A DNA stretch of 64,000 bases from Marinisporobacter sp. (GTDB lineage Bacteria; Bacillota; Clostridia; Peptostreptococcales; Thermotaleaceae). The translations under genes and the position numbers were made by a program. Numbering within the stretch: the first letter of the stretch is position 1; each line of letters opens with the position of its first letter. The stretch covers positions 1 to 64,000 of the forward strand of contig JAOARV010000031.1 in the NCBI GenBank assembly GCA_025210395.1, given 5' to 3'. The notes under the pieces are model-generated. The model saw only the letters and a program-made list of their open reading frames with translations, had not been told where the DNA came from and made no database searches. Below are positions 45,512 to 54,968 of this stretch, in pieces.

Positions 45512-45889
45512 TCACCTGGCAAAAAATTGACCAATCACTATTGTAGCTATTGATAATGCTCCTACTACTATATAAATGATTCCCCATTTTTCCATTTTAA
45601 TAAAAAAGAAAGTATGTCTTGGTTTTATTGAAATCCTTTCACCAGTTTCTTCATCAATATATATTTTCCCTTCCTTGTTGTTTAATGATTTGCCCATTTT
45701 TATACAGATTAATCCAGGTAAAGTCATACCAATCATACTAGTTATTGTTAATAAAGCAACTTGCCATATCTTACTTGCTCCATCCAAAGGAATAAACATA
45801 GATAAAAACTTCATTACAAGTGATGACAAAAATAGTCCTCCAATCAATATAATAGGAACTAATATGCCATATCCACGCCATATAAGCAT
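45512..45889 (-). CDS. Small membrane protein of unknown function
   Basis: A 125-residue protein. The start is set at ATG 45889 (MLIWRGYGILVPIILIGG), downstream of AAAGGAGAG; TTG at 45898 overlaps the ribosome-binding site. Three or four hydrophobic segments (about 6-28, 42-65, 100-122) surround a loop with KIYIDEETGERISIKPRHTFFFI, a pattern seen in small uncharacterised membrane proteins. It is preceded at 17 bases by an 18-codon ORF. Function unknown. Confidence 0.75.
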   Translation of the reverse strand: MLIWRGYGILVPIILIGGLFLSSLVMKFLSMFIPLDGASKIWQVALLTITSMIGMTLPGLICIKMGKSLNNKEGKIYIDEETGERISIKPRHTFFFIKMEKWGIIYIVVGALSIATIVIGQFFAR

Positions 45890-45906
45890 AATAATCAACT
45901 CTCCTT

Positions 45907-45963
45907 TTACTCTTTAAATTGTTCTGTTTTATCGTTTTTATCGTTTTTTTCATTTTTATACAT
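45907..45963 (-). CDS. Possible 18-residue leader peptide
   Basis: A short frame starts at ATG 45963 right behind GGGAGG and reads MYKNEKNDKNDKTEQFKE before a stop, 17 bases upstream of the small membrane protein start. It is almost wholly charged or polar. The strong ribosome-binding site supports translation; it may couple to the next gene. No evidence beyond the start signal and position. Confidence 0.4.
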   Translation of the reverse strand: MYKNEKNDKNDKTEQFKE

Positions 45964-46140
45964 TTCCTCCCTTAATTTTACAATATTTTTCTATGTTTTT
46001 CAATATATATTTATATATGGTAATGCTCAAATATAGGTCTACAGACATAGCAACTACTTACTTGAAACAAGCTCCTATAGGTAAAAATATCGCCTAGGAC
46101 AACGCTTTTTCAGGAAATTTATATGTAAATATTTTCAAAA

Positions 46141-46174
46141 AATATAGTCATTAACTTAAGCCTATATTTTTTTT
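46141..46174 (+). terminator. Intrinsic terminator upstream of the second chemoreceptor
   Basis: The stem AATATAG / CTATATT with a 14-base loop is followed by a T-run on the plus strand, over 100 bases before the chemoreceptor start. It implies a transcript ending here, such as a riboswitch leader or small RNA. Confidence 0.6.
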
Positions 46175-46192
46175 ATTTTTCGACTCAATGCG

Positions 46193-46214
46193 ACATGTTT
46201 TGCGCAAAATATGT
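46193..46214. promoter_or_regulatory. Palindromic operator candidate
   Basis: A 22-base palindrome, ACAT-G-TTTTGCGCAAAA-T-ATGT with one mismatched pair, immediately upstream of a TATTAT -10-like box (46217-46222) and the chemoreceptor gene. It fits a dimeric repressor or activator site. Confidence 0.45.
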
Positions 46215-46282
46215 TGTATTATTTTAATAAAAAGCTATTTGAACGGTTAATAGTTGAAAACTTAGAAAAGGAGAATATAAGT

Positions 46283-48358
46283 ATGCTGAAAAATTTAAAG
46301 TTAAATAAAAAGTTGCTTTTGATGTTTATTATAACTGGCCTCATCCCTATGCTATTGATTGGTTTTTTGTCTGGTAGTCAAGCAAAGACTAGCCTTCATA
46401 GTGAAGTCTGTAAAGGAAATGATATTTTTTTAAATCTAACTGTATCACAATTAAATGATTATTTCACAGAAAAAGAAAATAATGGAAAAGTCCTTTCTTC
46501 CTCTAAAGAGATCCATCATAGTTTTAATGTTTTGGAAAATAATGGTCAAAATTCAAAAGAATGGGGAGCTTCTTATCAAGGGTTGGATCGTTTTTTATCA
46601 TTAGCAGGAAAGACACATAATTACGAAGCAATATTTTTAACGAATTCCTTAGGGAAAGTTATTTACTCTACAGATAAAAAAGAAACTATAGAAAATGCTG
46701 ATTTAGCAGAAAGGGATTATATAAAAAATGCATTAGAAGGAAAATGTAATTGGTCAGAAATTTTTTATTCTCAGGTTATAAATAATAATGTAATTGTTTT
46801 ATCAACTCCTATTTATAGTGAAAAAAATGAAGATAAGATTATTGGAACATTTAATTTTTTTATTTCTCAAGATCATATTGATAAAATTGTTCATGATGGT
46901 GTAGAGCAACTAGGAGAAAGTGGAGATTCTTATCTTATTAGTAAAGATGGAGTGCTGCTAACAAATACAAAATTAGGTTCCTTTAGTAAAGATGCTGCAC
47001 TGAAGCAAACAATTGACACAAAGGCAACAAAACTTATTAAAGCTGCCATTAATAGTGGTAATTTGGAATATAGAAATGTAGATGAATATAATGATTATTT
47101 AAACAATCCTGTAGTAGGTTCTTTAGGAATAGTTAAGATAGGAAATACCCCCGTAGGATTGATTATAGAAGTAGATAGGGCAGAAGCTTTTGAAGAATTC
47201 TATTCTTTAAGAATTGATCTACTTATAAGTGTTTCAATTATAGGAGCATTAGGAATATTATTTGCTATGTATTTTGCAAAAGGCATAACAAAGCAGATTA
47301 AAACAGGTGTAGAGTTTGCTGAAGCATTTGGTTCAGGAGATCTGACAAAAGCTATCAGTATTGATTCCAAAGATGAAATAGGAAACCTATCTCAATCTTT
47401 AAATACAGCTGTAAATAATACTAGAACACTCATTAAAGATGTACTAGATAGTTCCCAAAATCTAAGTACATCTAGTCAACAACTTTCAACTACAGTTGAA
47501 GAAATTTCAGCTCAAACTCAAAATGTCAATGCAACAACTCAAGAAATTGCTGCTGGTATGGAAGAAAGTAGTGCTGCTACAGAACAAATTCGTTCATCTG
47601 TTGAAGAAGTAACAAAGGCTACAAGACAGCTTTCTGAAAAAGCCGAAGAAGGTAATATGGTTTCAAAAGAAATTGGGAATAGAGCTAAAAAAATGAAAGA
47701 CAACGCTGAAGCATCTAAGGAAATTACTATATCTATGTATGAAGAAAGACAGATTGAAATTTTAAAAGCCATTGAAAAAAGTAAAGTAGTAACAGAAATT
47801 GAAAAAATGTCAAATGTCATTTCTGAAATTGCAGAACAAACAAATCTTTTAGCTCTAAATGCTGCCATTGAAGCTGCAAGAGCAGGAGAACAGGGAAGAG
47901 GATTTGCCGTTGTAGCCGAAGAGGTAAGAAAGTTAGCAGAGCAGTCTGCAAATACAGTATCAAGTATTCAGCCGATCATTAAAGATGTTCAAGAAGCTGT
48001 TAAGGATCTTTCAGAAAATGCAGGAGATATTTTGAAATTTGTTGATGATAAAGTAGTTTCAGATTATGAAATTTTAGTACAAACAGGTATTCAATATATG
48101 AAAGATTCAGGGTTAATTAGTAATTTAGTTGAAGATTTCGCAGCAAATTCTGAAGAAATATTGGCATCTATGGAACAAGTTAATACTACTATTGAATCTG
48201 TATCAAGGGCTATAGAACAATCTACAGCTGGTTCTCAAGATATATCTGTAAATATAACAGAAGTAACTCAAGCGGTAGAAGACGTTACAAATGTTACTCA
48301 AAAACAAACAGAATTAGCCCAGCAATTAAATGTGATGGTACAGAAATTTAAAGTTTAG
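46283..48358 (+). CDS. Methyl-accepting chemotaxis protein (Cache-type sensor)
   Basis: A 691-residue chemoreceptor. The start is set at ATG 46283 ([15 protein letters not shown]) behind AAAAGGAG; an upstream extension of 24 residues lacks a good site. Helix 1 (about 11-30), an extracellular Cache domain (about 32-300), helix 2 (about 306-326), HAMP (about 328-380), and a cytoplasmic MCP domain with tip [29 protein letters not shown]. The C-terminus ends in NVMVQKFKV without a CheR pentapeptide. It lies behind the structured leader region. Confidence 0.93.
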   Translation: MLKNLKLNKKLLLMFIITGLIPMLLIGFLSGSQAKTSLHSEVCKGNDIFLNLTVSQLNDYFTEKENNGKVLSSSKEIHHSFNVLENNGQNSKEWGASYQGLDRFLSLAGKTHNYEAIFLTNSLGKVIYSTDKKETIENADLAERDYIKNALEGKCNWSEIFYSQVINNNVIVLSTPIYSEKNEDKIIGTFNFFISQDHIDKIVHDGVEQLGESGDSYLISKDGVLLTNTKLGSFSKDAALKQTIDTKATKLIKAAINSGNLEYRNVDEYNDYLNNPVVGSLGIVKIGNTPVGLIIEVDRAEAFEEFYSLRIDLLISVSIIGALGILFAMYFAKGITKQIKTGVEFAEAFGSGDLTKAISIDSKDEIGNLSQSLNTAVNNTRTLIKDVLDSSQNLSTSSQQLSTTVEEISAQTQNVNATTQEIAAGMEESSAATEQIRSSVEEVTKATRQLSEKAEEGNMVSKEIGNRAKKMKDNAEASKEITISMYEERQIEILKAIEKSKVVTEIEKMSNVISEIAEQTNLLALNAAIEAARAGEQGRGFAVVAEEVRKLAEQSANTVSSIQPIIKDVQEAVKDLSENAGDILKFVDDKVVSDYEILVQTGIQYMKDSGLISNLVEDFAANSEEILASMEQVNTTIESVSRAIEQSTAGSQDISVNITEVTQAVEDVTNVTQKQTELAQQLNVMVQKFKV

Positions 48359-48523
48359 AGCTATCAAAAATTTGTCGAAGCACAAGCAGAACAAAACTAA
48401 AGTTTTTGTAGCATATTTTTTATCACCTTTTTCCTTCCTCCTGCATAACTTAAAGTGATGTTTCAAATAAGTATTGCATACAATATAATAACACCATCAT
48501 TTAAAGTAAAGGAGGCTGTTTGT

Positions 48524-49264
48524 ATGAGATTAAAGAATCAATTAGCCATTGTTACTGGTGGAGGAAGAGGTATAGGAGAAGCTACTTGTTTAAGATTTGC
48601 AGAAGAAGGAGCCAAAGTAGTAGTAGTAGATCAAAATGGTTCTGATGTAAATACAGTTGTAGAAAAGATTAAAAAATTAGGTGGAGAAGCTATAGGAAAA
48701 GAAGTAGATGTGACCAATAGAAAACAAGTAGATGAAATGCTTCATGATCTTGTGAGTAAATATGGGAAAATAGATATTTTGATCAACAATGCAGGAATTA
48801 CAGCAGACGCTAAGTTAGAAAAAATGACTGAAGAACAATGGGATCAAGTAATAAACGTAAATCTAAAAGGCGTATTTAATTGCGGTCAAGGAGTTGCTAA
48901 AATAATGAAAGAGCAAAAATTTGGCGTAATATTAAATACCTCTTCCGTTGTAGGGATTTATGGAAACTTTGGTCAGACGAACTACGCAGCTTCAAAATGG
49001 GGCGTTATTGGTATGACTAAGACTTGGGCTAAGGAATTAGGAAAATATAATGTAAGAGTCAATGCAATAGCTCCAGGCTTTACTTTAACGGCTATGGTCA
49101 AAAAAATGCCTGAAAAGGTTCTCTCAAAAATACGAGATAAATCTCCATTAAAAAAATTAGCTGAACCCATTGATATTGCCAATGCTTTTTTATTCCTTGC
49201 ATCTGATGAAGCAAAATTTGTTACGGGAACTGTATTAAGCGTTGATGGAGGCGTTGTACTTTAA
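48524..49264 (+). CDS. phaB: Short-chain reductase, probable acetoacetyl-CoA reductase (PhaB/FabG-like)
   Basis: A 246-residue SDR. The start is set at ATG 48524 (MRLKNQLAIVTGGGRGIGE) behind AAAGGAGG. NAD(P) motif TGGGRGIG (about 10-18), NNAG at about 85, catalytic Ser in SSV and the YAASK motif near 151, ending VLSVDGGVV. The sequence alone does not distinguish FabG from PhaB. Because it precedes phaJ, phaE and phaC in the same direction, reduction of acetoacetyl-CoA to (R)-3-hydroxybutyryl-CoA is the likely job. It has its own terminator at 49389. Confidence 0.85.
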   Translation: MRLKNQLAIVTGGGRGIGEATCLRFAEEGAKVVVVDQNGSDVNTVVEKIKKLGGEAIGKEVDVTNRKQVDEMLHDLVSKYGKIDILINNAGITADAKLEKMTEEQWDQVINVNLKGVFNCGQGVAKIMKEQKFGVILNTSSVVGIYGNFGQTNYAASKWGVIGMTKTWAKELGKYNVRVNAIAPGFTLTAMVKKMPEKVLSKIRDKSPLKKLAEPIDIANAFLFLASDEAKFVTGTVLSVDGGVVL

Positions 49265-49595
49265 TACATTTATCTATTAAAATTAATTTTAAAATTTAAC
49301 ATATAAATGTCACTCTATTTATATCATAAGAACAACCATAGGCTCCACTAGTAAATAAATTAAATACAAAAGCTCTATTACACTATTTAAACTGAATCTC
49401 TCAAACTAGAGATTCAGTTTATTTTTTATATTGGATAAAATTTTATAATAAATTTTCAAAATTTATGCATAAATCTGTTTTGGGCTCATATTATAGTCGT
49501 GTAGCTTCATTAGTGAAGGAACAAAAACAACAAAAATGTCTTATTCACAAAAAACTTATGAAAAACAATATTATCCATTAGGGAGGAGAGAAATC
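49265..49595. other. Gene-free region between the reductase and phaJ
   Basis: The 331 bases contain the reductase terminator (49389-49428) and an AT-rich stretch with TATTATAGT (about 49490) that may be the -10 box of phaJEC. No coding frame of note. Confidence 0.5.
49389..49428 (+). terminator. Terminator after the reductase gene
   Basis: A 13-bp stem AAACTGAATCTCT / AGAGATTCAGTTT followed by ATTTTTT. Confidence 0.85.
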
Positions 49596-50015
49596 ATGAA
49601 AGATCATCCTTATGAGAAGATCTGCATAGGCGATTCAGCAAGCCTTTCAAAAATTATAGAAGAAGAACATATTGCAAACTTTGCAGATATTTCAGGGGAT
49701 TTTAATCCCATCCATCTTGATTCTAAATTTGCTTCAAAAACAATGTTTAAAAAGCGAATTGTCCATGGAATGTTAACAAACTCACTTATTTCTGCTGTTT
49801 TAGGAACAAAGTTACCAGGGATCAACACGCTATATTTATCTCAAAACTCAAAATTTGTAGCGCCAGCTTATATAGGGGATAAATTAACAGCTACTGTGAA
49901 AGTAAAAGAGAAAAAAGATGATAAAAAACTCATCATCTTAGATACAATTGTCACCAATCAATTAGGAAAACAAATTTCAATTGGTGAAGCCATCGTTAAA
50001 AAGATGGACGCTTAA
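49596..50015 (+). CDS. phaJ: (R)-specific enoyl-CoA hydratase PhaJ (MaoC-like)
   Basis: A 139-residue hotdog-fold hydratase. The start is set at ATG 49596 (MKDHPYEKICIGDSASLSK) behind GGGAGGAG; a longer frame from 49536 is unlikely. The catalytic Asp and His lie in the hydratase-2 motif SGDFNPIHLD, with RIVHGMLTNSLIS after it. It makes (R)-3-hydroxyacyl-CoA from enoyl-CoA for PHA synthesis. It is 30 bases before phaE. Confidence 0.92.
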   Translation: MKDHPYEKICIGDSASLSKIIEEEHIANFADISGDFNPIHLDSKFASKTMFKKRIVHGMLTNSLISAVLGTKLPGINTLYLSQNSKFVAPAYIGDKLTATVKVKEKKDDKKLIILDTIVTNQLGKQISIGEAIVKKMDA

Positions 50016-50045
50016 CTTAAACTCAAAATATAAGGGGGATTTTTT

Positions 50046-51113
50046 ATGTGCAAACAACAATCAGATAACAATTTTATGGATCAATACTTTGAACTTCAAA
50101 AGAAAATGCTTCATACTTGGCAAAAGAGTTTCATACCCAATAAAGAAGATTCATCTTCTGATTCTATAAAAGACAAAAATCTAATGGACTTTTTTAATGA
50201 ATGGATGCAGGCAAGTTCCGATGCCTTTTCAAAAAATATGAGTTTTATGAAAGAACATTCCCCACAAGGTGGCATGTTAGGTGCATTAGAAACTTATCAA
50301 AACCTATATAGCTTTTGGAATAACTTAACTTCCATAAAGAATCATGAAAGCTTAGAAAAATTTTATACAAATTGGCAAGAGGAATATATGAAAATATTCT
50401 CTAATCAATTTACAAGCTTTTTGCCTGATTCTGCACAAAAATTGCTAAAGAATCATATGGATACCTATCAAATGCTTTTAAGCACAGGTAAAAACTTTTA
50501 TACACCATGGATCAATAGCTTCAACAAATCTCAAGCTTTATTAGGAAGAAGCTTTATAGGAGATACAGATGCTTTCCTTAATTATTCAAAGCTTTGGAGA
50601 AAAAATTACGAAAAAACCTTTGGAAGATTCTTTGATATTCCTGCACTAGGTCTTGGAAAGGAATCTCTTGAAAACAACTTAAAGCACGCTGATGCTTTTA
50701 TCACCTATATGAATACAACAAGTGAATTTTTCGTAACGCTTTATAAAGTAGGTACAAAAACAATGGAAAATATCATGAAAGAGTATCAAGATATGTTAAA
50801 GAAAGGTACTCAACCAAAAACTTTTAAAGAGTTTTATGAATATTGGTGGAAAGAAAATGAAGCCGCTTATATCAATCTTTTTAGAACAGACGATTTTTCT
50901 AAGCTTCTTAGTCAAGTAGTTGATGCAGGACTTGTTTTAAAACAAAATATGGATAACTTTTTTGAAGAGCAATTAGATTTTTTACCTTTTCCTAAAATGA
51001 GTGATATGAAAAGCCTTTATAAAACAGTGTATGGTTTAAAAAAAGAAATAAGAGGCTTAAATAGACAGATGAGCGATTTTGTAACAAATAAGAATACCAA
51101 GGAAATAGAATAG
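50046..51113 (+). CDS. phaE: Class III PHA synthase subunit PhaE
   Basis: A 355-residue mostly helical protein of the PhaE family (Pfam PHA_synth_III_E). It has no enzymatic motif, but forms the active complex with PhaC. Segments such as FFNEWMQASSDAFSKNM, FYEYWWKENEAAYINLF and the coiled C-terminus (LKKEIRGLNRQMSDFV) fit. It is adjacent to phaC (12 bases), the standard arrangement of class III synthases. Confidence 0.92.
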   Translation: MCKQQSDNNFMDQYFELQKKMLHTWQKSFIPNKEDSSSDSIKDKNLMDFFNEWMQASSDAFSKNMSFMKEHSPQGGMLGALETYQNLYSFWNNLTSIKNHESLEKFYTNWQEEYMKIFSNQFTSFLPDSAQKLLKNHMDTYQMLLSTGKNFYTPWINSFNKSQALLGRSFIGDTDAFLNYSKLWRKNYEKTFGRFFDIPALGLGKESLENNLKHADAFITYMNTTSEFFVTLYKVGTKTMENIMKEYQDMLKKGTQPKTFKEFYEYWWKENEAAYINLFRTDDFSKLLSQVVDAGLVLKQNMDNFFEEQLDFLPFPKMSDMKSLYKTVYGLKKEIRGLNRQMSDFVTNKNTKEIE

Positions 51114-51125
51114 GAGGAATGACAT

Positions 51126-52196
51126 ATGTATTCACCTTTTGGCATTGATCTAGAAAAATCCCTTGAAGATTATTTAGACCTTCAAAAAAAATCTATAAAA
51201 GGGATAGAAAATCTCCTAGATGTAGAAGTAACAGATTCTGATGCAACACCAAAGGATCTTGTCTTTTCAGAAGATAAGATGAAGCTTTATCATTATAAAC
51301 CATTAGTTAAAAATCCATGCAAAGTTCCAACCTTAATCGTTTATGCATTAGTCAATCGTCAATATATGATGGATATTCAGCAAGATCGTAGTGTCATCAA
51401 AAACTTACTTAATTTGGGACTCGATATATATATTATGGATTGGGGCTATCCAACTCAAGAAGATATGTATCTTACGATGGATGATTATATCAACGAATAT
51501 ATGAATAACGCTGTAGAATATATTAAAAAAACTGAAAATATAGATAAGATCAATCTCTTAGGCGTATGCCAAGGAGGTACATTCTCTACTATTTATTCAG
51601 CTATTTATCCAGAGAAGATAAAAAATTTAGTTACAATGGTTACACCTATTGACTTTTCTACAGATGAAGGCTTGTTGTTTAAATGGGGAAAACACTTAAA
51701 TATTGATAATATGGTAGATACCTATGGTGTTTTACCGGGTGCTTTAATGAATTCTGGATATTTACTCCTCAAGCCTTTCCAATTAATGCTAGATAAATAT
51801 GTAAACCTCTTTGAGAATATTGATCAACGCGAATTAGTTCAAAATTTTATGAGAATGGAAAAATGGATATTTGATAGCCCTGGGCAAGCAGGAGAAACCC
51901 TCCGTCAATTCGTAAAAGATTTGTATCAAGAGAATAAGCTTGTAAAGGGTACTTTAGAAATTGGAGATAAAAAAGTTAATTTAAAAAATATCAATATGCC
52001 TGTTTTAAACATGTATGCAGAATATGATCATTTAGTGCCTCCTTCATCAACTGCTGCTTTGAATGATCATATCTCTAGTACAGATAAAGAATTATGCTCT
52101 TTCCCAGTAGGTCATATCGGCATGTATGTGAGCAGTAAATCTCAAAAACAAATGAGCCCTAAATTAGCAAAATGGCTAATAGATCGATCTAAGTAA
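51126..52196 (+). CDS. phaC: Class III PHA synthase catalytic subunit PhaC
   Basis: A 356-residue alpha/beta hydrolase that polymerises hydroxyacyl-CoA. The catalytic triad is visible: Cys148 in LGVCQGG, Asp301 in AEYDHLVPP, His330 in VGHIGMY, essentially at the positions known for Allochromatium PhaC (149/302/331). Length matches class III, and PhaE is encoded directly upstream. The phaA thiolase is not in this window. Confidence 0.96.
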   Translation: MYSPFGIDLEKSLEDYLDLQKKSIKGIENLLDVEVTDSDATPKDLVFSEDKMKLYHYKPLVKNPCKVPTLIVYALVNRQYMMDIQQDRSVIKNLLNLGLDIYIMDWGYPTQEDMYLTMDDYINEYMNNAVEYIKKTENIDKINLLGVCQGGTFSTIYSAIYPEKIKNLVTMVTPIDFSTDEGLLFKWGKHLNIDNMVDTYGVLPGALMNSGYLLLKPFQLMLDKYVNLFENIDQRELVQNFMRMEKWIFDSPGQAGETLRQFVKDLYQENKLVKGTLEIGDKKVNLKNINMPVLNMYAEYDHLVPPSSTAALNDHISSTDKELCSFPVGHIGMYVSSKSQKQMSPKLAKWLIDRSK

Positions 52197-52220
52197 AAAC
52201 TCCTCCTTAAATTTGAAATA

Positions 52221-52256
52221 GGTCAGGATAGAATAAATATTTATTCTATCCTGACC
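52221..52256. terminator. 36-base perfect palindrome between phaC and purA
   Basis: An 18-bp perfect hairpin (GGTCAGGATAGAATAAAT and its complement) between the converging phaC and purA genes. It probably terminates both. Confidence 0.8.
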
Positions 52257-52264
52257 CTTATATT

Positions 52265-53560
<1,296 letters not shown>

Positions 53561-53619
53561 CTACCTTTAAACATTTATTTAAATAAAATTTTTATATTTT
53601 TTCCGAACATACATATCTT

Positions 53620-53648
53620 ATGGTATCAGAATACATTATTTTAGTCAA
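53620..53648 (-). promoter_or_regulatory. Promoter of purA
   Basis: Minus strand TTGACT (53648-53643), 17 bases, then TACCAT (53625-53620), about 70 bases before the purA start. Confidence 0.65.
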
Positions 53649-53721
53649 CAAAATACGAATATTAATATCATTTTATTTGTTTTTATTCGGCGAGCAATTT
53701 ACTTCTTCTCTATAATTTAAA

Positions 53722-53749
53722 AAGGTGCCTAAAATCTTTTAGGCACCTT
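53722..53749 (-). terminator. Terminator after the DUF1858 gene
   Basis: A 13-bp stem AAGGTGCCTAAAA / TTTTAGGCACCTT with T residues after it on the minus strand, right past the stop at 53755. Confidence 0.8.
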
Positions 53750-53754
53750 CCCTG

Positions 53755-53964
53755 TTACTTTTCTTTGCTTTCAAGATATTCATTTAAATCTTTTAGTAAA
53801 ACTTCTGGATCAATTCCATGTACTACAGATACATCTGCAATACTTTCCATTGATGCTGCTGGGCATCCTAAACAAGTTAATCCATGTCTCATAAAGATTG
53901 GAGCTAACTCTCTATCCATTTGTAATACTTCTGCTATAATCATATCTTTTGTAATTTTAGCCAT
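53755..53964 (-). CDS. DUF1858 small protein (hybrid-cluster-associated type)
   Basis: A 69-residue protein. The start is set at ATG 53964 (MAKITKDMIIAEVLQM) behind AGGAGG. The signature is RHGLTCLGCPAASMESI, with C-x2-C, the typical DUF1858 motif. In other bacteria the domain occurs alone or fused to redox and iron-sulfur proteins, and may bind an iron-sulfur cluster or regulatory ligand. The role is unknown here; the gene is a single unit with its own terminator. Confidence 0.85.
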   Translation of the reverse strand: MAKITKDMIIAEVLQMDRELAPIFMRHGLTCLGCPAASMESIADVSVVHGIDPEVLLKDLNEYLESKEK

Positions 53965-54086
53965 ATTTATATCCTCCTTTTTAATATTTTTCAACAACCT
54001 ATTTAACATTATACCATTTTTTAGATAAAAACAAACGATAATTTTAATTCCTATTATCCAAAGATTTTATCCACATATCCACAATT

Positions 54087-54719
54087 TTAATCCACAGTTA
54101 CACACATTTTTGTGGGTAAGCTTTTTAGTTTATTATAAAAATCTTCTTTATTAATTTTCATGTGCACATACAGGGTTTTCTTTTTTCCACCTGAGACAAT
54201 AAAGAGTCTTCTCAATTGACTATATAGCGGATTATAAAATATTTCTGAATACTGATCTTCAAATTCATCCATAGCCTCTTTCACAATTTCAAATCCACAG
54301 CTTTTATAACATTTTATAGCCCTTTTATTAAATTTTGCTGCTCTTAATACAAGACTTTTCATTTTAAGTGTATTAAAATAATACTCTAAAAACAATATAA
54401 TCGCTTCTCTTCCATATCCTTTATTCATATGCTTTGCATCAAACACAATCCCTAGTTCACTTTCTCGCTTCATCCATTTCATATCTCGAATAGAAAGATA
54501 TCCTACTACGTCATCTTCCTTATTTTCTATCGCAAAGCTTTTTCGTTTAAGCTTTTTTGTTTTTACCTCATACCATTCATCACTTTGTTCTTCATTCATT
54601 TCGGGAAAATTATAATGAAAATATAGTGGATCTTCATGCATTGCCCAACACTTCATTTTATCCACATCTTCACGACGCAATTGCCTAATCTTAATGTTTT
54701 CTCCCATTAATCCTTCCAT
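54087..54719 (-). CDS. GNAT-family acetyltransferase
   Basis: A 210-residue protein. The start is set at ATG 54719, after GGGGTGG. A GNAT domain (about 10-155) contains the acetyl-CoA-binding segment MNKGYGREAIILFLEY (pattern Q/RxxGxG/A) and SCGFEIVKEAMDEFEDQYSEI. The C-terminal part (about 160-210, VSGGKKKTLYVHMKINKEDF) is not typical. Substrate unknown; RimJ-like N-terminal acetylation or small-molecule acetylation are both possible. Confidence 0.8.
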   Translation of the reverse strand: MEGLMGENIKIRQLRREDVDKMKCWAMHEDPLYFHYNFPEMNEEQSDEWYEVKTKKLKRKSFAIENKEDDVVGYLSIRDMKWMKRESELGIVFDAKHMNKGYGREAIILFLEYYFNTLKMKSLVLRAAKFNKRAIKCYKSCGFEIVKEAMDEFEDQYSEIFYNPLYSQLRRLFIVSGGKKKTLYVHMKINKEDFYNKLKSLPTKMCVTVD

Positions 54720-54871
54720 ATTCGCCACCCCTATATATCTAAACTCCTTATATCATTATAACTTATTATTCTAATAATTTTATGCATTTTTTTATAAAAA
54801 ATGCATAAAAAAAATATATCTCAAATTCTTTAAAACTTAAGTAGCGAAAGATAATTTTTTTGGCATACCCT

Positions 54872-54922
54872 AATAAAAACTCCCTTCTGTTTTATTATTA
54901 TTTCCAGAAGGGAGTTTTTATT
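54872..54922 (-). terminator. Terminator after the surface protein gene
   Basis: A long stem AATAAAAACTCCCTTCTG / CAGAAGGGAGTTTTTATT with T-runs, about 47 bases past the stop at 54969. Confidence 0.85.
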
Positions 54923-54968
54923 TAGACACATATTTATTTACATTGCCGTGTTGATGCTATTTTATAGT

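Larger units (their letters stand above)
45964..46282. other. Gene-free region with structured RNA, terminator and palindrome
   Basis: The 319 bases between the divergent small-membrane-protein and chemoreceptor genes hold a GC-richer island (about 46020-46115) with stem potential (46073-46081 with 46093-46099), an intrinsic terminator on the plus strand at 46141-46174, and a 22-base imperfect palindrome at 46193-46214. This looks like a leader RNA or small RNA followed by a regulated promoter. I could not match it to a riboswitch class. Confidence 0.5.

Noticed and set aside
45771-45953. Minus-strand ORF of 60 codons overlapping the small membrane protein start
   Set aside because: It overlaps a better-supported gene in another frame and lacks its own ribosome-binding site.
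46021-46115. 6S RNA on the minus strand
   Set aside because: Only a short CGATATTT-like stretch matches; no closing stem between 5' and 3' ends was found and the length is too short.
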